From Propionibacteriaceae bacterium (GTDB taxonomy: Bacteria > Actinomycetota > Actinomycetes > Propionibacteriales > Propionibacteriaceae), in contig WQZD01000012.1 in NCBI GenBank assembly GCA_009780915.1, forward strand, positions 1-64,000: a DNA stretch of 64,000 nucleotides. Reading direction: 5' to 3'. Of the stretch, positions 9,801 through 17,336 are shown in pieces (the stretch's first letter is position 1; each line of letters begins with the position of its first letter). A model generated the notes under the pieces. The model was given only the letters and a program-made list of their open reading frames with translations. It searched no databases and was not told the DNA's origin. The position numbers and the translations under genes are program-made.

Positions 9801-10992
9801 CGCCGCCGTGCTGTCCCAGACCGACGATCCAGACAAACGCATGACCGCGTTGGAGTCGGTGCGTCGCGACGGAGTCGAAGTCCTGCCCCCATGCGTGAAC
9901 ACCTCCGGTGTGGACACCACCGTGGCGTCCGACACGTCGATCCGTTTCGGACTGTCCGAGATCACAGGGGTGGGCAAAGCCGGGCGGGCCATCGTCGCCG
10001 AACGCGACCAGCACGGGCCCTACACATCCCTGGCCGACGCCATGGCCCGCCTCACCACCCAACAAGTGACCATGGGCGCCTGGAAAGCCCTGGTCTGCGC
10101 AGGGGCGTTCGACGCGTTCGGGGCACGCCTGGGCCACCTCCAAGCCCTGAAAACCCGCGGAGTGGGCCCCACCGACGCCGAATGGGGGTCCGTGGAACGC
10201 TGCGCGATGCAACGCGCCGTGTTGCGCACCAGCGTGGACAGGTCGCCGCTGGGCGTGCACGCCGACCAGATGGGCATGTGGCGTACACCCTTCGGGTCCG
10301 CGCCCATCACCGTGGCGGCGGCCCTGGCCCTCGACCCCGGCGACGTCGGCGTGTCCTGTGTGGTGGCCGGTGTCGTCGGACGCGCCGCCCTGATCGAGTA
10401 CTCGAAAGGCACCCGGTTCGCGTTCACCCTGGAAGGCAACAACGCCCACGTGGACGCGGTCATGTGGGACTCCGACCTGCGACGACAGGAGGCCCAGGGC
10501 CGCCTGCCACGCCCCGGGACGCCCGTCGCCATCGAAGGCGTTCTGAAAACCCGGTCCTTCGACATCACCGACACCGACCAGGACAACCCCGACGACACCA
10601 CCACCGTGACCGTGTCCACCACCCAGATCACCGCGAGACGCATGTGGCCCATCCTCTTCGACGACGATTCCGCCCCGCCTCGACCCGTGGACATGCCCTG
10701 GGACACCGACCCCCAACCGCCTCCGCCGCCAGCACGGGTCCCCGACCAGGCTGCGGCGCCCGCACCCGTGCCACCCCCACCCGTCCAGACACCACCTGTG
10801 GACACGCGCCGTGTCGAGGACACGGGTGAGCCGGTGGACACCCCCCCAGCCCCCGTCGACACGCCAGTGGGCGCCCCGCCCCCCGTCACCGCGCAGGAAC
10901 CTGCGCCGGTGTCCCCGGTGGAGCCTGTCGGCGACACGCAACTGGTGGAGCCGACCGAGGAGATCGTCTACAACTACTGCGGGGCCTGGTGA
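6808..10992 (+). CDS. dnaE: Element-borne DNA polymerase III alpha subunit
   Basis: A 1394-aa DnaE-type replicative polymerase. A proline-rich N-terminal extension (about 1-135) precedes the PHP domain (HLHVHSDLSPLDG near residue 141). The palm carries GPGRGSAGGS and the catalytic PDIDLDF near residue 605; helix-hairpin-helix and OB-type regions follow, then a proline-rich tail of about 110 aa. The family is usually about 1150-1200 aa, so both ends are extended. The ATG at 6808 is preferred over the upstream GTG at 6745 because it sits 8 nt after a TGTACT box. A polymerase III alpha subunit on a mobile element is uncommon. With SSB, DinG-like helicase and an oligoribonuclease-like protein it suggests partial replication autonomy or repair after transfer. 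Confidence 0.93.
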   Translation: MRDDQRLPRHAPDAPRTVGGVPVSGGAMPPLPTMVLKDGAWRPLVPPTPSAVAEETIVEPTSPTVETSAPSGAVWPMEPPAWLLEEEPPPWDDTDDDPLPPVRDRPVLAEDPWDTPVPPPVAPEHRPAPVTAQTPRPTQFTHLHVHSDLSPLDGTASPEKLAREAARLGMTALAITDHGTLGGTYRHAMACRAVGVKPILGIEAYVAIGSRSDPQTVMVRNDESTDADGVVEAGFKRKTYNHLVLLAATQQGWLNLVAIHNASHDTFKTKPLIDLALLHEHNEGVIVLTGCVGGMVAGPLARGDMGQARENLTAILGAARPGAVFIEAMDHGVPAERLALPGLFQLSRETGVPVVATNDVHYLTADDAFPHEVMLAMQSKSTLAVQPPARFAFNGSGYWLRTVDEMLDLFPDTGAGTVTRDDWWQAVANTSLVADMVDDWVLPDPTPHFPTPPPLTTATVWWASAHRVDHTDVVAPPVGVPVVLADCTASLSTPARELLHLCTRGIAARYGDQSGGVRRGVLRTVCERLARELGVIQQMGFVDYFLLVAELVAHARSMGTLVGPGRGSAGGSLVAYLCGIVDVDPLEGGLLFERFLEIGRAGWPDIDLDFERAAVPVLYEHLEQVYGRGTLARCGTLAYERSKRVVKDVCRVHGFSVATGEALAKAIPVESGKPYPLATVMDPLSVSGAEFRRLVAAQPGLDEAIGVAARLEGTSAGVGIHACGVIVSDQPLAQAIPLRRDRESGMWVTEWEYPDLELIGYLKLDMLRLRNLDILHATADTVGVDPKAMARLPDTGSPAWKAAMNVFKHAQLWGVFQMESTGMGEVAMGVSPDALSDVSDIVALYRPGALGTGQNHTYITRKRGLEPVAYDQWTTDPQEQAVLAHVLAPTQGVVLYQEQLMELGRVVSGFDVKERSMLRHAVGKKRKDEMDVVGQMFVSRAFADLGGDPGERQATARRLFDVMKDSASYSFNKSHSWAYATLAVLTAAAKAQWPAAYAAAVLSQTDDPDKRMTALESVRRDGVEVLPPCVNTSGVDTTVASDTSIRFGLSEITGVGKAGRAIVAERDQHGPYTSLADAMARLTTQQVTMGAWKALVCAGAFDAFGARLGHLQALKTRGVGPTDAEWGSVERCAMQRAVLRTSVDRSPLGVHADQMGMWRTPFGSAPITVAAALALDPGDVGVSCVVAGVVGRAALIEYSKGTRFAFTLEGNNAHVDAVMWDSDLRRQEAQGRLPRPGTPVAIEGVLKTRSFDITDTDQDNPDDTTTVTVSTTQITARRMWPILFDDDSAPPRPVDMPWDTDPQPPPPPARVPDQAAAPAPVPPPPVQTPPVDTRRVEDTGEPVDTPPAPVDTPVGAPPPVTAQEPAPVSPVEPVGDTQLVEPTEEIVYNYCGAW

Positions 10993-11029
10993 CGCCGATG
11001 GGCTAGTTTCTGTTCGATGATATGTGTCT

Positions 11030-12900
11030 AAACGTGTTTTCCAGTGCCGATTTGCTATGATTGTTGTGTGGCTGGTTATGTGGCAGCGGGCAAGGCCGCT
11101 CAGATGTTGGGTGTGTCGTACTCGACGTTGCGGCGTTGGGACGCGGAGGGCAGGCTTGTGGCTGGGCGCACTCCAGCGGGTCGTCGGCGTTCCCGGGTGT
11201 CGGATGTGGCCACGTTCAATCCGCTGGGGATTGACACGGGCGCGTTTGATCGGAAAACGGTGGCCTACGCCAGGGTGTCGCCACACGACCAGAAGGCTGA
11301 TCTGGAACGCCAGGTCACGGTGTTGGGGATGTGTTGCGCCGCTCATGGCTGGCAGTACCAGGTGATGTCCGATCTTGGCTCGGGCATGGACTACCGGAAG
11401 AAGGGCCTGTCGGAACTGCTTGACCTGATTTTGGACGGGCAGGTCGGGCGGCTGGTGTTGACCCACAAGGACCGGCTGTTGCGGTTCGGCGCGGAACTGG
11501 TGTTCGCTGTGTGCGAGGCGAAGCATGTCGAGGTTGTGGTGATCAACCAGGGCGATGACCGCTCGTTTGAGGAAGAACTGGCTAGCGACGTGCTGGAGAT
11601 TGTGACAGTGTTCTTGGCCCGCATGTATGGCGCGCGAAGCCACAAGAACAAGCGCCTCATTGATGGTGTGGAGAAGGCGGTGCCCGATGCTTCGGGTGCA
11701 TAAGGTCGCGCTTGATGTGACCAATGTTCAGGCCACCCATCTGTCCAGGGCTTGCGGTACGGCCCGCTTCGCCTACAACTGGGGCTTGGCCCACTGGCAG
11801 GAACAGTACGAGGCGTGGAAGACCGACCCGGCGCTGCCGAAGCCTTCTCAACTGTCCTTGCGTCGAGACCTCAACGCGATCAAGCGTGAGCAGTTCCCGT
11901 GGATGACGGAGGTGACGAAATGCGCCGTCCAGGAGTCCATCATCGACTTGGGGAGGGCTTTCACCAACTTCTTCGCCGGACGAGCCAGGTATCCGAGGTT
12001 CCACAAGAAAGGCCAGTCTGACTCGTTCAGGGTGTCGTCGGGGTTCTTCAGAGTTGATGGCAAGCGTCTGCGTCTGCCGGCGGTCGGCTGGGTGCGGATG
12101 CGTGAGGTGTTGCGCTGGCCTGACACGAAGCTGGTCAGCGTCACCATCTCTAAACATCGGGGTCGGTGGATGGCGGCTATCGCCTGCGAGGTGCCTGAGC
12201 CAGTGCCCGCGCCACAGCAGGGCAAGTCCGTCGTCGGTGTCGATGTCGGTGTTCGGGAGTACGTCACCTCCGATGGTGAACACATTGGAGTGCCACGCGC
12301 GTACCGCACCGCCGAGCGCCAGTTGCGTCGCGCCCAGCAAGCGTTGGCGCGTAAACAGAAGGGATCACACAACCGCGAGAAGGCCAAGGCCAAGGTGGCC
12401 AGGCTGCACGGGCGTGTCGGCGATGTTCGTGCTGACTGGCTGCATCAAACTACTCGGCGGCTGGTAGACAACTTTGCCGTGATCGGCATTGAAGACTTGA
12501 ATGTGAAAGGCATGGCCAGAAATCACCATCTGGCCACGTCGGTGGCTGACGCCAGCTTCTACGAGTTCCGGCGTCAATTGGAGTACAAGGCACCCGAAGC
12601 GGGTGCCACGGTGATCGCGGCAGATAGGTGGTTCCCATCCTCGAAGACGTGTTCAAGTTGTGGCGTGAAAACCAAACGCCTGACCAGCCTGGATGTGCGG
12701 GAATGGGTGTGCGAGACGTGTGGAACCTCGCACCACCGCGATGTGAATGCCGCGATCAATCTGAGAAACCATGCGGCGAGTTCCGCCGTGTCAGCCTGTG
12801 GAGAGTTCTTGTCCTCTGTGCCTGACGGCCTCGCGCCGTGCGGTTCAAGCCGCCTCTGTGAACCAGGAACCAGACATCAAACTGCTGATAGACACGTTTG
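11030..12900 (+). mobile_element. IS607-family insertion sequence
   Basis: A serine recombinase TnpA (11068) overlapping TnpB (11687) is the IS607 arrangement. The exact ends cannot be set because IS607 lacks terminal inverted repeats. The left end lies after the dnaE stop and the right end near 12860-12900. AAACGTGT occurs near the left edge (about 11029) and inverted near the right edge (about 12890). Base composition is lower in GC than the neighbours. Immediately to the right is an HNH endonuclease frame that has lost its N-terminus, consistent with insertion into or next to that gene. Confidence 0.8.
11068..11703 (+). CDS. tnpA: IS607 serine recombinase TnpA
   Basis: About 211 aa from the GTG at 11068. 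A MerR-type helix-turn-helix (GKAAQMLGVSYSTLRRWDAEG) is followed by the serine-recombinase catalytic core beginning VAYARVSPHDQKADLERQ, in which the serine of ARVS is the nucleophile. The segment ending HKNKRLIDG closes the domain. This is the standard IS607 transposase order with DNA-binding domain first. It overlaps tnpB by 17 bp and seems intact. Confidence 0.93.
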   Translation: MAGYVAAGKAAQMLGVSYSTLRRWDAEGRLVAGRTPAGRRRSRVSDVATFNPLGIDTGAFDRKTVAYARVSPHDQKADLERQVTVLGMCCAAHGWQYQVMSDLGSGMDYRKKGLSELLDLILDGQVGRLVLTHKDRLLRFGAELVFAVCEAKHVEVVVINQGDDRSFEEELASDVLEIVTVFLARMYGARSHKNKRLIDGVEKAVPDASGA

Positions 12901-12901
12901 A
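11687..12901 (+). CDS. tnpB: TnpB RNA-guided nuclease of IS607
   Basis: 404 aa from the ATG at 11687 inside the end of tnpA. The RuvC motifs are complete: GVDVG (first aspartate), GIEDLNVKGM (glutamate), and HRDVNAAINL (last aspartate) after a four-cysteine zinc ribbon (CSSCG...CETCG). TnpB proteins are omega-RNA-guided DNA nucleases and ancestors of Cas12; this one should be active. The guide RNA would be expected to overlap the 3' end of the gene and the IS right end, about 12800-12950. The last dozen residues look unlike the family and may come from reading past the usual end. Confidence 0.93.
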   Translation: MLRVHKVALDVTNVQATHLSRACGTARFAYNWGLAHWQEQYEAWKTDPALPKPSQLSLRRDLNAIKREQFPWMTEVTKCAVQESIIDLGRAFTNFFAGRARYPRFHKKGQSDSFRVSSGFFRVDGKRLRLPAVGWVRMREVLRWPDTKLVSVTISKHRGRWMAAIACEVPEPVPAPQQGKSVVGVDVGVREYVTSDGEHIGVPRAYRTAERQLRRAQQALARKQKGSHNREKAKAKVARLHGRVGDVRADWLHQTTRRLVDNFAVIGIEDLNVKGMARNHHLATSVADASFYEFRRQLEYKAPEAGATVIAADRWFPSSKTCSSCGVKTKRLTSLDVREWVCETCGTSHHRDVNAAINLRNHAASSAVSACGEFLSSVPDGLAPCGSSRLCEPGTRHQTADRHV

Positions 12902-13238
12902 GCAGGTTCTGGAGAACGGATTCGACAGGTGCCAGGGCCGGTGTGAACGCGACAACCGGATGGTGTTCGGGCGGTGCTCGGCCCCCGCTCAGCACGCCGA
13001 CCACTGGTATCCGTGGTCCAAAGGCGGAGCCACCACCATGGCCAACATGGTCGGGTCCTGCGCGCGCCAAAACCTGTCGAAATCCGGGGCGTGGCCCTCA
13101 TGGGGCGAGACAGTCCGCATCGGGATGCGCCGACGCCGGTACTGGACGGGGCTCATGCAAGAACGGCGCCCGGGGCAGAGGTATCACCAGGCGGCGCCGT
13201 CCACGCGAGCGCCCCAGTCGCGCAGGTTGCCGTCGTAG
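12859..13238 (+). pseudogene. HNH endonuclease lacking its N-terminus
   Basis: In a frame different from tnpB, the sequence after the IS607 right end encodes CQGRCERDN...GRCSAPAQHADHWYPWSKGG, then ARQNLSKSG. This is an HNH nuclease core: paired cysteines, an AQHADHWYPWSKGG active-site strand and the distal C...N element. There is no start codon or ribosome site of its own, so the upstream part was lost, most simply by the IS607 insertion. The 3' end overlaps the convergent gene at 13184. Confidence 0.7.
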
Positions 13239-13528
13239 TCGAAGTCGCTCTCGACCGACACGACCACCTCAGTGTCATGCCCAGCTGCTGCCGCGAGCGC
13301 TTCCGCCGCGATGCCGAGATAGGCGTCGCGCATGGCCATGTCCGGGTAGAAGCACCCATCCAGGCCATCGGCGCGGACGTCCACGAGCAGCAGTTTGGTA
13401 TTGTCTGCCTGGTGCGCGCAGAACCGCCCGTACCGCAGGCGGACACGCCCGACGTCCACACCATCGATCGTCGCGTCGTACGACTCGCCGCACGCCGGTG
13501 ACGTCATGGTGAAAACAACCTCGACCAT
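13184..13528 (-). CDS. Hypothetical protein downstream of a ribbon-helix-helix regulator
   Basis: A 114-aa acidic protein of no recognised family. The ATG at 13528 overlaps the stop of the upstream regulator gene (TGATG), and GGAGA precedes it, so the two are translationally coupled. That pairing, a small RHH regulator followed by a small partner, resembles a toxin-antitoxin module, but I see no known toxin motif. Its 3' end overlaps the HNH remnant on the opposite strand. Confidence 0.6.
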   Translation of the reverse strand: MVEVVFTMTSPACGESYDATIDGVDVGRVRLRYGRFCAHQADNTKLLLVDVRADGLDGCFYPDMAMRDAYLGIAAEALAAAAGHDTEVVVSVESDFDYDGNLRDWGARVDGAAW

Positions 13529-13794
13529 CAGCGGTCTCCTTCTGTGAATGGCGGCGGGGACGCCTGCCCCTGGGCGGCGAGAGTCTCTTCGATGGTGCGC
13601 CGCAACCATTTCGACACGCTGACGCCGTCGGCGGCGGCAGCGGCCTTGACCTTGTCCCTCGTGACCTTCGACACGACGACGCGCACGACGGGAGAGATGG
13701 TTCCGTCCTTGGACAGCGACTTCCCGCCGGGTCGTAAGTTCGGGTGTCGCCGGGCCGGGTCGGCGGTCCCGCCGGGCGCGCGTATGACTGTCAT
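13528..13794 (-). CDS. Ribbon-helix-helix DNA-binding protein
   Basis: 88 aa. The segment VVVSKVTRDKVKAAAAADGVSVSKWLRRTIEETLA matches a ribbon-helix-helix (MetJ/Arc) fold: a beta strand followed by two helices with the GVSVSKWLR turn. A basic, flexible N-terminal arm precedes it. The ATG at 13794 has TGGAGCC upstream and a TATACT box only 6 nt before it. Likely autoregulatory control of itself and the coupled gene at 13184, or a partition or antitoxin-type role. Confidence 0.75.
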   Translation of the reverse strand: MTVIRAPGGTADPARRHPNLRPGGKSLSKDGTISPVVRVVVSKVTRDKVKAAAAADGVSVSKWLRRTIEETLAAQGQASPPPFTEGDR

Positions 13795-13869
13795 GGCTCC
13801 AGTATATGGCATATGTTCGGACGATCCCTGGTTGAGAAAATGTCCTAGCCCTGCGCTACTGTGGACACC

Positions 13870-14853
13870 ATGGAACACATCGCCACCACACCCTCCGCGT
13901 CGGCGGACCTGCGCGCATGGACGCCAGTCCAGGTCGACGTCGAGCTGAAGAAGTTGGGCTTCCTGCTGGACGATGCCCGACTGGACATGGACCGCCTGCA
14001 CAGGTTCGACCGCCGCACCCGGCGCACCGTGGTGCGCGACGGTGTGACCGCCGCCGAGGTGCGGGCGGCCCGCCACGCGATGAACCGCCTCCGGGCGCAG
14101 GCCGCGCCCCTGGAAGCGGAGCACGACAGGCGTGGGGGGTGGACCAGGGCGTACCTGGTGCCCGGTCCGGACGGTCACATCCACGCGTCCACCACCTGCT
14201 CGACGTGCAACCGGAGGGGCAGGCCCACGATGTTCAAGTGGCTCACCGAGTTCTCCGGCATGGATGAGGCGACCGTCGTCGAGGCCGCAGGCGAACGCGC
14301 CTGCACCGTGTGCTACCCGAACGCGCCTGTCGAGGTGCTGACCAGACCGTCCACGATCGCAGAGTGCCGTGAGGAGGCGCGGAAGAAGAGCAGCCGTGCC
14401 GCCGCCGCGCAGGCCCGCCGCGACGCCCGGGAGACGGAGCGTCTCGCGAAGGCCGTCACCCTCGACGGGTCGCCGCTGGTGATCAGGTTCGAGGACACGC
14501 TCTGGAACGGGGTCTGCGACACCAGGGTCGAGAGGTTCGCAACGCGCCGCGCCGCTGAGAACTGGGCCACAAGCACCCTGTTCCATCAGTGGTACGCGCA
14601 AGACCCCGGCAGGGGCGACGACATGCCCCGACCCTACCTGTGTGACAAGTTGGTCCGCGCCCTGTCCACTGTCGCCACCCACGTGGCCCAGGTCTCCGCC
14701 GACGCGTCCACACCCCGTGACGTCCTCACACGGTGGTGCGCCAAAGCCCGACGCGACGCCGTGAAGACCGGGTGGATGCCCTGGGTGGAGGCACTCCCCG
14801 ATCCCGACCTCACCATCAGTCCAGAAGAACTGCCGTCACTCATCCCGGCCTGA
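13870..14853 (+). CDS. Phage/plasmid-type zinc-binding hypothetical protein
   Basis: About 327 aa from the ATG at 13870 (a GTG at 13861 is possible). The central region HIHASTTCSTCNRRG...TEFSGMDEATVVEAAGERACTVCYPNAP resembles, from memory, a conserved protein of actinobacteriophages and plasmids: two CxxC pairs probably bind zinc. An N-terminal coiled segment and an alanine- and arginine-rich middle flank it. Function unknown. It supports a mobile origin for this stretch. Confidence 0.75.
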   Translation: MEHIATTPSASADLRAWTPVQVDVELKKLGFLLDDARLDMDRLHRFDRRTRRTVVRDGVTAAEVRAARHAMNRLRAQAAPLEAEHDRRGGWTRAYLVPGPDGHIHASTTCSTCNRRGRPTMFKWLTEFSGMDEATVVEAAGERACTVCYPNAPVEVLTRPSTIAECREEARKKSSRAAAAQARRDARETERLAKAVTLDGSPLVIRFEDTLWNGVCDTRVERFATRRAAENWATSTLFHQWYAQDPGRGDDMPRPYLCDKLVRALSTVATHVAQVSADASTPRDVLTRWCAKARRDAVKTGWMPWVEALPDPDLTISPEELPSLIPA

Positions 14854-14892
14854 AGGCCGAGTCGCCGCTCCACACGTCTGGCGTCCCGCGAG

Positions 14893-14906
14893 ACCTGCAT
14901 GCAGGT
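14893..14906. promoter_or_regulatory. VapBC operator palindrome
   Basis: The perfect 14-bp palindrome ACCTGCATGCAGGT lies 23 bp before the antitoxin ATG at 14930. A TATGCT box follows, 6 nt before the ATG, suggesting a leaderless promoter overlapped by an autoregulatory operator, as in many VapBC loci. Confidence 0.6.
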
Positions 14907-14929
14907 GGCATGTGAGCTATGCTAGGCGC

Positions 14930-15157
14930 ATGGCCACCCTTCAAGTCCGCAACCTTCCCGAGGCGACGCACCAGACGCTCCGAACACGTGCGACACGAGC
15001 CGGGCAAAGCCTGTCCGATTACGTGGCAGGACTGCTGAATATGTCCACACGAGTCCCCACACTGGAGGAGTGGTTCGACCGTGTCAACGCGCTCGAACCG
15101 CTCGACACCGACACCCGGGCCGCAGACGTCTTGCGCGAAGAACGCGACCGTCGATGA
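14930..15157 (+). CDS. vapB: VapB/FitA-type ribbon-helix-helix antitoxin
   Basis: 75 aa. MATLQVRNLPEATHQTLRTRA...GQSLSDYVAGLL is the ribbon-helix-helix fold of FitA-like VapB antitoxins; the remaining acidic C-terminus would wrap the PIN toxin. It overlaps vapC by 4 nt (ATGA). A palindromic operator sits upstream. Confidence 0.88.
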   Translation: MATLQVRNLPEATHQTLRTRATRAGQSLSDYVAGLLNMSTRVPTLEEWFDRVNALEPLDTDTRAADVLREERDRR

Positions 15158-15558
15158 GCCCACTCGTCGTTGACGCCTCGGTGGTCGTCGAGACTATGAT
15201 CGGGTCGCCGATCGGGCGCCGCGCACAAAACCTCATGTTGTCCAGCGACCACGACCTGCACATACCCAGTTTCGCTGTGACGGAAGTCCTGTCCGTCCTA
15301 CGTCGAATCGACCGACAGGAGCACATGAGCGCCTTCAGCGCTGACAGATACTTGTCGGCGCTGCGAGAGTTCCCCGCAAGACGCTGGCCGATCGACCACC
15401 TGAGCGGCCGTGTGTGGCAGTTACGGAACAATCTCAGCGCGTATGACGCCACATATGTGGCACTGGCCGAAGTCCTGGGGGCCACACTGGTCACAGCAGA
15501 CGCACGACTGTGCCACCGCGCCGGGTCAGTGTCCGCATGCCCGCTCGCTCTTGTGTGA
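15154..15558 (+). CDS. vapC: VapC PIN-domain ribonuclease toxin
   Basis: 134 aa. PIN signatures are in place: LVVDASVVVE (first aspartate), TEVLSVLRR (glutamate), SAYDATYVALAEVLGATLVTADARL (two further aspartates). VapC toxins cleave tRNA or rRNA. The gene is translationally coupled to vapB and looks intact. It may stabilise the element. Confidence 0.9.
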   Translation: MSPLVVDASVVVETMIGSPIGRRAQNLMLSSDHDLHIPSFAVTEVLSVLRRIDRQEHMSAFSADRYLSALREFPARRWPIDHLSGRVWQLRNNLSAYDATYVALAEVLGATLVTADARLCHRAGSVSACPLALV

Positions 15559-15667
15559 GAGAGGTGCTCGCGGCGAAAGAGCGCATCCCCAGCCTGTGGA
15601 CGACTGACCGTGGATGCCTGGTGATGCCGGTGTTCGTCGTGTCGGTGGACCCGGATACTGTACAGGT

Positions 15668-17203
15668 ATGAGCATGATCGAGAACGAACCCCCCGTCCCT
15701 GCGTATGTCGTCCGGGACGCCCAGATGCCCGAGGTCACGGACCTGGTGGCGAAGGCGAACAAGAAACTGGCGCGCGCCGGTCTCGCGGAGAGGTTCGACG
15801 TGGTCGAGGATGAGCGCTTCGAGGACCAGACGGTGTTCGGCGTCACGTGGGTGCGGTTCCGCCTCTCGACTCCTGTGGTGCGACTGGGCGACTGGATGGT
15901 GCTGGGAGCCGTGGACCCGATCGTGGACCCGGACGACCCGACCCATGTGGAATACATCACCCGGATGGCGCAGGGCTCCCCCGAGGGTGTCCTGCGCGAC
16001 TACCAGGTCGTCGACCATCACTGCGACCATTGCCACAGGTCGCGTCGGCGCACCACCGTTTTCCTCCTGACGTCGCGTGAGACTGGGCAGATCGTCCAGG
16101 TCGGCAACTCCTGCCTGTCCCTGTTCACGGGTGTCACGGTCACGGGGCTGCGGTCGCTGATGTTCGCGGACGATCTGGAGAAGGACATGGGCGCGTTGAT
16201 GGGCGGACCCTCCTGCGCGCACGACCCGGGGCAGTGGCGTGTCAGCCAGATCGTCGCGGTGGCCCTGGCCCTCAGCGACGGGGGCATGGCGTACCGGGCG
16301 AAAAACCTGGACGGCACCGGCACGTCGCGTCAGGTGAAGGACTATGTGGCGTGCGGGTCGTGGGAGAAGTACTTCGAGAAGACCGCCGAGTACGACGTGC
16401 CCAGCAGGCGCCCCGACGATTACTTGGGCGACGGCACCGTGGCCCTCGTGGTGGCGTCCATGGCCGCCATGGACGAGGATTCCGAGTACGCGGACACGAT
16501 GCGCACACTCGCCCGCCGCGACTGGGTCGTCCCTGCGAAACTGGTGGGCGTCACCGCGTCGGCGGTGGCGGTGTGGGCCCGCACCCAGAAGACGACGACC
16601 CGCCCCCTGGCGCCCACCGGGTTCTTCGGGGAGGTGGGCGCCAGGTACACGCAGGTGGAGGCCACCTTGACCCGGTCCACCTACATCGGTGGAGGGTTCG
16701 GGTACCACTCACCCGACAGGTACATGTACACCTTGGTCACCGCTGAGGGGGACCATGCCCTGGTGTGGTGGACCGACGAGTTGTCGGCCTCGTTCCGAAT
16801 CGGCGACACCGTGCTGGTGGACTTCACGGTGAAATCCCACGACACGTGGCGCCCCGGCGAAGGCGACCCACGCGACCAGACCACCATCTACTTCGTGAAG
16901 AGGAAGACCCTGGTGGACGTCACCGCCCAAGCCAGGAGCGACCACGCCATGCGGGCCGTGGAAGCCGCCGTCGACGCGGTGGCCCACGCCGGGGACGACA
17001 CCCCCCTGGACGAGAACGCGGTCGACGGTTTCTACCTCGGCGCCCAGGTGGGGCGCCTGCTCGCCCTGGCGCGTCGCGCCTACGACGACGCCCCTCACGG
17101 TTGGGACTTGGACGCGACATGGGAGCAGTGTCGCCGGGACGCCTGGGCGCTGCGCAGGCGCGTCGAGGAGGCGGCCCCCGCGCCCACCACCGTGGGGGCC
17201 TGA
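15668..17203 (+). CDS. Plasmid/phage-type hypothetical with zinc site
   Basis: 511 aa. No enzyme family is recognised. A cysteine-rich site (HHCDHCHRSRRR, then a CLSLF cysteine) suggests zinc binding in the first third. The final third has strand-rich character (YMYTLVTAEGDHALVWW...FTVKSH) like an OB or SH3 barrel, then alanine-rich helices. GATACT lies 8 nt before the ATG, again a leaderless-type spacing. Similar proteins occur, from memory, on actinobacterial mobile elements. Confidence 0.7.
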   Translation: MSMIENEPPVPAYVVRDAQMPEVTDLVAKANKKLARAGLAERFDVVEDERFEDQTVFGVTWVRFRLSTPVVRLGDWMVLGAVDPIVDPDDPTHVEYITRMAQGSPEGVLRDYQVVDHHCDHCHRSRRRTTVFLLTSRETGQIVQVGNSCLSLFTGVTVTGLRSLMFADDLEKDMGALMGGPSCAHDPGQWRVSQIVAVALALSDGGMAYRAKNLDGTGTSRQVKDYVACGSWEKYFEKTAEYDVPSRRPDDYLGDGTVALVVASMAAMDEDSEYADTMRTLARRDWVVPAKLVGVTASAVAVWARTQKTTTRPLAPTGFFGEVGARYTQVEATLTRSTYIGGGFGYHSPDRYMYTLVTAEGDHALVWWTDELSASFRIGDTVLVDFTVKSHDTWRPGEGDPRDQTTIYFVKRKTLVDVTAQARSDHAMRAVEAAVDAVAHAGDDTPLDENAVDGFYLGAQVGRLLALARRAYDDAPHGWDLDATWEQCRRDAWALRRRVEEAAPAPTTVGA

Positions 17204-17287
17204 CCACGCCGCGCACCTCGTCCGCCAGTGCGGGGAGGGCGATGGCGCCGTTGACGCCCCCCAGATCACAAACCACGATGGGGGGAA

Positions 17288-17321
17288 CCGTGGGAGGGAC
17301 GTCACGAGCTCCCTCCCACGG
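17288..17321. promoter_or_regulatory. 12-bp inverted repeat before cell-wall hydrolase
   Basis: CCGTGGGAGGGA (17288-17299) pairs exactly with 17310-17321. It lies 15 bp before the ATG at 17337 and its right arm runs into the GGAAAGG ribosome site, so a folded hairpin could limit translation. GGGAACCGTGGGA overlaps the left arm and recurs before the hairpin at 1407. Confidence 0.5.
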
Positions 17322-17336
17322 AAAGGCGGCGCCACG

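Noticed and set aside
9703..11724. 673-codon minus-strand frame across dnaE and tnpA
   Set aside because: Overlaps two well-supported genes and has shadow composition.
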